Positions 56,676 to 64,000 of a stretch of 64,000 nt of DNA are shown here, piece by piece. A program made the position numbers and the translations under genes. The notes beneath the pieces were generated by a model. The model was not told where the DNA came from, ran no database searches, and saw only the letters and a list, made by a program, of their open reading frames with translations. This DNA is from Sphagnum compactum (Eukaryota > Bryophyta > Sphagnopsida > Sphagnales), in NCBI GenBank assembly GCA_965153455.1, contig OZ234504.1:6882001-6946000 (forward strand), written 5' to 3'. Numbering within the stretch: the first letter of the stretch is position 1; each line of letters starts with the position of its first letter.

Positions 56676-59600
56676 TCAGTCAGCTGTGACCAGTGCCTTG
56701 GTCCTTCATCATTCTAAATTTTTGGTTGACCATGAAATTCTTGCATAGATGTTGACGGCTTAGTATGCAAGGAAACTTGCATGGCTTTCCAAATTTATTT
56801 GTTTTATTCTTGATCTATGGAGTACCAAGTGCTTCCTGAAGAAAGTTGTTGTCTGAATAGGAGTGGTCAAAGCTAGTGTGTTGTGCCCAAATGTCCTTAG
56901 ATTGTGGCATCTGATCAGTGGGAGACACATCCAACACCTGAATTTGTGAAGTGATGTCCGAGCCTCATGATTTGACTGACAACCAATGTATGTGATTTGG
57001 GTTTTCTGTAATTCAAGCTAGATGGCTGTAAGAATGAGCATTGCAGAGATTATGAGAAATAGGAAATACAGTGTTACACTAGCTGTCGTATATCTTGTCA
57101 GGTTTGTAAGCTCTCTGCATCAAAGCCACGTGAATTCAGATTTGACCATCCGTAAAATTGTGTCCTATATTGCTTAGTGTATATGGACATCTTTCCATGT
57201 GTAAGAATCCCCACTAGGCTGTCAAGGGCCTTGGAGTCCCTGACTAAAATCAACATATGACAGGATTCTAAGTAGGAGAAAGTCTCTCTTAGAACCCTCC
57301 AGAGTTTTCAGTTTCTGTGACTTGGCCTATTGTGGGTTTTTTCATGAAATTTTTTGGTGCTTTTGAAACTTTTGAAATAACTGGAACCAGATTTTTTTCT
57401 ATTATGAAAAATTCCAAAAAATTAGAGTTGGAGGTTCTTCGATTTTAAATGTATTTTAAAATCAAACTTGAAGGTTGTTAGCAAAAATCAAATATGTGCC
57501 CAATGGTGGAATAAACAATTATCTTAGAATATTTTCAAATATTTCAAACAACATTAAGTGGTTGCATTCATATTACTTATTTTGGTTGCAACTAACCTGA
57601 GGTCGATACGTGGAGACTATGAATCATCAGATGGGTGACAAACATATAAACCCAAACTTGAAATCAAGTAAAAACCATTTTTACTCTAATAATTGCAATT
57701 TAAATTATATTCTCAATGGCACCAATTTTGTGCATAATCAAAAGCATTCATTGATAGATTATTATTTGACCTATTACCCACTAGTGCACCATCAATTGCA
57801 ACATGTTATAATTCAACTGTGAATAACTTATATCCTAAATCCTCTTACTCCCCCTTCACAATTCCTAGGAAATTGTCATGGACAAAAATATATATGGGAA
57901 GTTTTTAGGAAAGATCTATGAAAAGTGATTAAATTTTTTTTTAGAAGATTCAATTGATGAAAGCTTTTACAAGTTTTTGTCAATATAATTGTTTAAAAAT
58001 TTTAGTTGGCAAAAGTTCTTAGAATGTTTAATTGGAAAAACTTTATAAAAGGTTAATGAACCTTGAGAAGGTTTTAAGTAAAAGTTTCAAGTTATAAGTA
58101 AAGGTTTTAAAGGCAACACCTTTCAATCTCATCAACACAAGTTGTGTATTATGTATTACATTTTAATCTTAAATTTAAATTCATATCATGTCTTGTTCCA
58201 TCAATAAAATCTTGTTTATTGATTAGTCCTTAGTTTTGCCAAGTCTATATAATTTTCTCTTGAAATCTATGTTTTAACAAGAAATAAATAAATATCATAA
58301 ATAAATAGGTGAAAAAATTGAGTGATTACTAATGACTAGGTCTTTTTTGTTTACCTAGTCCTTTAAATAGGCCCTTTGTCAGGCCCTAATAATTACCTTT
58401 AAAGCGATAATAATATGAGAGTTCAATAATTCTTAAACACCTAATTGACCTCCTAACTTACTCTACTACAACTATTCACATAAGAATAACAAAACTCTAT
58501 GTGAAATTGATAAAAATTGTTCACTTGACAATACTCCACCTTACCACTATTATTACCCTTTGGTAATATGTGAAAAAAAACAACAATTAGCACAAAGACA
58601 TAAGAAATTGCATAAGAATGAAGCGACAATAATTATGCCTTGTAGTAGAATTATCACCATAGGGCAATAGAGGGTACCCCTCTCTCAAAAAACTAAAACA
58701 TATTTAAACCTAATACCTTTGAAGATATATGATTCTCCTTGGGCTTTCATATGGTCTATCTAAGTCTCCTACTATCTGTCCCATGCTCCTACCATTTATA
58801 TCATGCATCTACCATCTTGTCAAAAATGAAAAGTTAGGTTAAGGTGAGACTAACCTTAGGTTAATACTGGATGAAGGAGGAGTTCCATGATCCACAATTT
58901 GTCACCATTTTATAGATTGTTTACCAATGAAAAAAGTTAGTTTATTTTGATAATCAAATGGTTATAACTTTTGATTTAACAAATAGGCGCTAGAAGTTGA
59001 AAGAGTTTTTCAATGTTTTGTTCAAAAAACTTGATCCTAAACACCAAATTTGAAAAGTCTATAATTAACAGTTTTGTCCAGAATTAATTAAATAGATGTT
59101 ATATAGTAAATTTTTTAATACATAGCCCTTCACATACATACAAAGGTTTTTAATCACCATGGTGTAGTGGGTTTTTTTCCCCAAAAGTAGCGATTTGTAT
59201 AAAAATACCATTTTGCACTTTAAAATCATATTTTTTCAAGTTTTTCTCAAAACAAAATTCACAAATAACAACAAAAATCACCACCCAAAATCATTGCCAT
59301 GGTCTAACTAACATCAAGACCAAAAAAAAACATGGAACCTTAAAACTTAAAATGGACTTTAAGACTTTGAAAACCTAAATGGAAACCTAATTGGACTCTT
59401 ACTTGGTCCAAATGGAGACACAAACAAACTCTTAAGACCCAAATGGAGAGCCTAAATGAATTCTTTGAAACTATCCACAAGATAGAAAGGGCCTATCTTG
59501 GGGACCTTCAAAACTTGATGTTCTTGTCCCAAGGTCAAAAGGTGCACTATATCAAAGTAATTTAATGTAATTTGAGTTTCACCTTGTCTTTTTTTTTTTG

Positions 59601-60270
59601 CATTGAACATTTTCACTATTGTTGTGCTTATTGTTGTCATAATTATTTTGAATCTCATGCACTAAATAATGTGATATTAATTATTTTGAATCTTGTGCAT
59701 TCGATAATGTGGTATTGAGTTTCATCCTTTGATTCAATTTTTAAAAAAACGTAACTAGGAATAACAAGGTTCGAGATTGAAATAGGGGGCAAGGGGTGAA
59801 TGGAGGGCCCAAAGCCAAGGTCACTTTGCAAATTTCTCTATTATCAAGTGGGATTTTTCCTCTACGAAAAGGGTAGGTGTTTTGTTTTGGAAACATCCTC
59901 CTCCATCTTTTTTTTTTCTGATAATAATGCCAACCAAGTATCACCGGAAAAAAATTGAAAAATAAACAAGGGGTGTGTCACACTGCGGCGGCCTTGCCAT
60001 TTACATTAAAAAGTAAGTATCTTAAGGCAAAAGAATTAGAATTATGGAAAACTCAAATATTTCACCATGCAAAAAAAATAATCTTCAAAAAATTACTCCA
60101 AAAGAAACCAAAATCCTTCAAGATATTATAACTTTATAACTAAATCTCAAGTTTCAACACAAGCCAAAATATCATCTTTCAAAAATATAATCCTCATATA
60201 AAAATAGACCTATTATTTATTATTACCTAGTAGGGGCCAAAATCCCTTAAGCTATTATTAAAAACTTATT
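56676..60270. other. 3' flank and AT-rich gene-free DNA
   Basis: The first few hundred bases likely hold the 3' UTR of the FMN hydrolase gene. From 57.3 kb the DNA becomes AT-rich with poly-A/T runs and no recognisable coding sequence. Confidence 0.45.
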
Positions 60271-60273
60271 CAG

Positions 60274-60474
60274 GAACTATTCAAAAATTTCCTACATTTC
60301 CTACATTCACACATATTTAGAATTATAAATAAAGAAAAATCATAGATTTCTACTGAATGACTAATTTGATTCGAACTATTCAAAAATTTCCTAGATTTCC
60401 TACATTCACACATATTTAGAATTATAAATAAATAAAAAATCATAGATTTCTACTGAATGACTAAATTTGATTCG
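60274..60474. repeat. 99-bp tandem duplication
   Basis: Two adjacent units of about 99 bp, each from gaactattcaaaaatttcct to tttgattc, differ at only a few positions (for example cctacattt versus cctagattt, and small A-run differences). Confidence 0.92.
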
Positions 60475-60499
60475 GTAGGATCTATACACTATGGAGGTG

Positions 60500-61090
60500 C
60501 AACTTTTCTTTTTAGTGGGGGGTAAAATCTTGGTAATGATTGATGGTTTTTACTCTGTGGGAAAATAGTAAATAGCTTAGGGACGGCAATAATTGGGGGA
60601 TCCTCCTCTTCCCTCCTCGTCTCCCTACAAAGAATTTTGTGGTGCATTTGGTAGGGGTGAAATTTTGGACCATGTTTTTATTGTTTCACTGTGCAGTAAA
60701 TAGTAAATTTTCTTAGGGGCGGTAATAATTTGTGGAGGTCCTCCTCCGATTGTGGTGCATTCAGCAGGGGTGAAATGTTGACGATGATGAATGTTCTATT
60801 ACGTGGTACTAGTAAACTAGCTTAGGGACGGTAATAATAATCTGTGGGGCCGCTTCCTCCTCCTAATCCTCTTTGGTGTACTTAACAAGGGTAAAATGTT
60901 GATGATGACAAATGTCTTACTCTGGGAGTGGTAAAATAGCTTAGGGACGGTAATAATTTGAGGGGTCCTCCTCCTCATCTGTCCTGATAAAGGACTTGTA
61001 GTAGTGCATTTTAATAGGGTAAAATATAGGTGAATAGTAACCACATGGTTAATAGTTAAACGGCTTTGAGACTGTGATAAACAGCCTCTT
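60500..61090 (+). repeat. Tandem array of about 120-bp units with a GGGACGGTAATAAT core
   Basis: Five diverged units of 109-136 bp. The core gggacggtaataat or variants occurs at about 60580, 60716, 60825, 60944 and 61068. Before each core is a variant of agtaaatagctta; after it comes g-rich then tcctcctcct sequence and a gtgcattt..aggggtgaaat-like stretch. A sixth unit lies apart at about 62340-62480, directly upstream of the GT43 gene. Confidence 0.85.
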
Positions 61091-61094
61091 TTTT

Positions 61095-61795
61095 TCATTG
61101 GCGAAATCTTTCCAAAACGAGAAATTAGAATAGAAATGTGGAAATGAAGTGATTTTGGGATTTTCAATAGCCAGAATTCGAAAAAATATTTCAATAAAAT
61201 TCACAGATTTCCACATTTGGGTCTCAGTAGGTTAAAAAAATAATAACAATTTTATTAAAAAATGTATAAGTTTGACCCTTGAGTTTAAGCAAATTATTGC
61301 ATTTGATTGGTTTTACATAATTAATCTTATATACTTTTTATTTTGAATTATGTGTATAAGTAGAACAAACTAACGCGACAAAAAAATTTAAAATTATTTA
61401 ATTGTGTGTAGTAGTCGATTAATGGAATCAAAACTGGTCTTATTAAACTAAACTGAGTCAAAAATAATAATTGTGAAAATGATTGCAACTAGAGGTTTTA
61501 AAAATTCGAAGAATTGATCTAAAGATCAAAGGGAAGATTTCATTTTTTATTTTATTTTAAAAAACCCCAGACCAAAAGGTCCCTTTTGAAATCAAGAATT
61601 AAAAAACATTGATAAAAATTGCAAAATTCATTTACATTGCATCTGAATATTATAAAACAATAAGACTGAATCTGGGTCTTTGAGTCCAAATATACCATTT
61701 CTTGGGTTTAATTTGGTCACTATAAGAGAGGCCTCATTCAAGAAGGGAATGCAAGGAATAAAAAGGAAGGAAGGATCCCATCCAAGAAGACAAAA
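61095..61795. other. AT-rich gene-free DNA
   Basis: Nothing is recognised between the two tandem arrays. Confidence 0.4.
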
Positions 61796-61800
61796 GAACG

Positions 61801-61962
61801 ATCAAAAGAGGGCAAACCACCAAGGAAGATCAAATTCTCCAAACCCCCTCTTTTCACGAGAAGCATATCAAATAATGAACCACCAAAAGAGGGCAAACCA
61901 TCAAGGAAGATCAAAGTTCTCCAACCCCCTCCTTTCACGAGAAGCATATCAAATAATGAAAG
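61801..61962. repeat. 81-bp tandem duplication
   Basis: Two units with an 81-bp period contain aaaagagggcaaacca, caaggaagatcaaa and cacgagaagcatatcaaata. They differ by a few substitutions. The period is a multiple of three, so frames stay open across both, but no protein is supported. Confidence 0.85.
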
Positions 61963-62339
61963 GGGAACATGAAAATTGTAAAACAAAAGATGAAAAAACA
62001 TAAATCTACTCTTGTGAAATATGAAATTTCATATCTCTTGCAATGCAATGGTTGCAAAAACATTTCACATAACATCATGTGCAATTGTTTTGCATACAAA
62101 AAAATGGATTCTTATAAAATCCAAAGACTAAGTTACAAATGCAATATAACATCCTAAGAACTAAAAGATGAAAAAAACCCAAAAAAACTTTTAGATTTAA
62201 ATTTAAAGATCCTGATTTAGTCTTAACATGGGATATATTTGTAATATTTAAAAATAATGGAAATGAATTTTGGGATTTGTTTTACAATGCTATCGATGAC
62301 CAACCTGGGTGCTGGTTCACCCAAGGTTGGTCATTGGTA

Positions 62340-62739
62340 CCATGGTACAAAATGGTTTTTCACAATGTGGTAAAGTAGTAAAAATAGTTTTTACTGGGAC
62401 GGTGATAATTTTGCGGGGTCCTCCTGATGATCTTCTTCCTTCTCCTCGTCTGTCCCGCAAAAAGGATTCGGTGTCTTGGGAGAGAGCCAGCTCACAGAAC
62501 GTAAGCTTTATTGGGAGAAAGGATTGACGAGCGTGTTGTTGGAGGAACGAACACGCCCCGGGGCGCCGGGGGGGGGGGGGGAGGGGGGAGGAATGCTTGC
62601 AGATGCGGGCAGGAACGGCTGTAGCAATGGGAAGGAAGAGGAGGAGATGGAGGCGAAGAAAGAGGAGAATCTCGGAGATGGATAATACTACGCCTTGTTC
62701 TAATTTTTCCTGATGCAAAAATATATATAACCATTTCTC
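62340..62739 (+). promoter_or_regulatory. Upstream/leader region of the GT43 gene
   Basis: Contains a sixth copy of the 120-bp unit (core gggacggtgataat at about 62396, tcctcctgatga and ctcctcgtctgtcccg after it), then a purine-rich island with a G14 tract at 62568-62581. A minimal uORF (ATG at 62713, TAA at 62728-62730, five codons) ends nine bases before the main ATG. Transcription start is not determined, so whether these parts are promoter or 5' UTR is open. Confidence 0.45.
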
Positions 62740-62844
62740 ATGGCTGCACTTAGAAGGACTTTGTCTTCCACAAAGTTTGAGCAAGAAGGATTTATAGTTC
62801 CGTGTGCTTCGTCTTGTGCAATCCGAGTGAGTCCTCCGCAGCAG

Positions 62845-62879
<35 letters not shown>

Positions 62880-64000
62880 TCATCAGAGTTGTGTTGTTTT
62901 ATCTCCTGTGTCTGCTGTGGTTTCGCAAGGTTTTGCGTTGTTTCCTCTTTCGTTGCTCAGGTTAGGGATTAATAATAGTAGCCAAGGGATGGCAGATAGG
63001 GCAGGGAAGTCGTCATCGCGGCGAGGTCCTTGGAAAAGGTTCCCTATTGTGCTCGGGATGTGTTTCATAGTAGGCGTGTTACTAGGGCTCTTGACACCCG
63101 ACAACTGGACTTCTTCTTCTTCTTCTTCTTCTGACACTGCAAACTCGGGACAAGATCTTGCTTCTTCTGATTTTATCGAAGGTATCAAAGTCGAGAATGT
63201 GGCAAGCTCCGGGGAAGTGGCAAATGCGTTGGAGGAGACGAGTGGAATTGGTACCAAGTCCAGGGAGCTCGTTGGGGTCGATGCTGTTGCTAATCTATCG
63301 TCAATCATGCTCGATCCAGGTTCTTTTTCTGTCTGTTGTTTCTTTCTCGCTGCTTTTGCGTGTCTGGAAGATTCCTAGGTCATTGTTAGGATTTGAGGAT
63401 TTTAGGGTCTGATGTTGGAATTATGTTCGGAGGGAGATCTATGGCAATATGAAGTTTGGTAGAAGAACAAGCTTACTTCCCTTCTTCTGTGCAAGCTCGT
63501 CAGGCACACTCATGAAGACTTGACAATGACAGTGGATGGATCTTGGTTTAGGCTCAAAAGCTCAATTCCAATCTGCCTTGCTGTGGAATTGACTGACCTT
63601 CTCAAAGAATACTTCTCAATTAGGCCGGATTCGTGATTTGTAGTATCTATATGTTTGCTGTTTCATCGAGCAGCCTGAGCAAGTGATTGTGGCCAATCTG
63701 GATCCAGGAAAGAGGTTTTTTGTGAAAGAGAGATGCCGTGCCCTGCTGGACAGCATGGATGTTACTTCCTACAGTTAGATTCACACATTAATGACATGTG
63801 TAAATTGGCTTCAGGTCTTCAGTATGGAGTCGCTAAAGTCTTGGAACCCCACAAGCTTCTGATAGTTGTAACACCAACATACAACAGAGCGTTTCAGGCA
63901 TATTATTTGACAAGACTGGCACACACGCTGAAGCTTGTCCCTCCACCCTTCCTCTGGATTGTGGTAGAGATGGGGGCACAGTCTCTAGAGACAGCATCTC
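62740..64000 (+). CDS. IRX9H: GT43 xylan glycosyltransferase, IRX9/IRX9H-like, 5' part
   Basis: Golgi type II membrane protein of family GT43, part of the machinery that extends the xylan backbone of cell walls. Exon 1 is 62740-63319 and exon 2 starts at 63815 and runs off the window; the junction keeps frame (phase 1). The N-terminus [10 protein letters not shown] resembles the MAS-RRTLSP start of IRX9H-type proteins, which supports the ATG at 62740. Then a 13-residue polyglutamine tract (residues 34-46, codons CAG/CAA), a basic stretch SSRRGPWKR, one membrane segment (about 101-119, [17 protein letters not shown]), a Ser-rich stem, and the start of the catalytic domain with [31 protein letters not shown]. 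The DxD-type metal site would lie beyond 64000. IRX9 versus IRX9H is decided only by the N-terminus. The polyQ tract is an unusual insertion. Confidence 0.9.

Noticed and set aside
60500-61090. CRISPR-like array
   Set aside because: Units are diverged throughout, have no constant repeat with unique spacers, and the DNA is plant nuclear.
62317-62883. 188-codon minus-strand frame with long leucine run
   Set aside because: It is the antisense of the polyglutamine codons and the GC-rich leader of the GT43 gene; no homology and no splice support.

Overview
The window is nuclear DNA of a land plant. It is AT-rich overall, with compact GC-richer islands at gene starts and multi-exon genes with GT-AG introns of about 0.1 to 0.9 kb. 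The recognisable proteins are plant ones: an organelle-type AAA ATPase, a Sec14-like lipid-transfer protein, a chloroplast-type FMN hydrolase, an uncharacterised plant WADQWD-type small protein, and a GT43 glycosyltransferase of xylan synthesis. Intron size, AT-rich repeat-filled intergenic DNA and transposon types would suit a non-seed plant (lycophyte, fern or bryophyte), but the species cannot be fixed from the sequence.

Layout. 1-16 kb: gene-poor, repeat-rich DNA with TAGG-type minisatellites, a perfect 155-bp tandem duplication, diverged direct repeats, and an orphan GC-rich island carrying a 46-47-bp minisatellite. 16.3-25.3 kb (minus): the AAA ATPase, with its 13 C-terminal coding exons resolved to the base. 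25.9-36 kb: AT-rich DNA with the decayed 3' part of a non-LTR retroelement (31.98-33.03 kb) and several foldback elements near 35.3-35.9 kb. 37.3-40.3 kb (plus): the Sec14-like gene, all ten coding exons resolved, including a 29-nt microexon. 42-49.5 kb: transposon graveyard with a broken PIF/Harbinger element (trihelix-like gene plus DDE transposase in opposite orientation) and a truncated Ty3/gypsy chromovirus with chromodomain and probable 3' LTR. 52.9-53.2 kb (plus): the small WADQWD protein. 54.5-56.7 kb (plus): FMN hydrolase, seven exons resolved. 57-62.4 kb: AT-rich DNA with several tandem arrays. 62.7-64 kb (plus): 5' part of an IRX9H-like GT43 gene, cut by the window edge.

The genes do not form a pathway and are independently expressed. 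No tRNA, rRNA or CRISPR array was recognised by eye. The most interesting signals are: a non-LTR retroelement whose C-terminal region looks like a restriction-like (PD-(D/E)XK) endonuclease, unusual for plants; an array of about 120-bp units whose sixth copy lies directly upstream of the GT43 gene; twin in-frame start codons made by a 33-bp duplication at the AAA N-terminus; and a HAD motif I lacking the usual second Asp in the FMN hydrolase.
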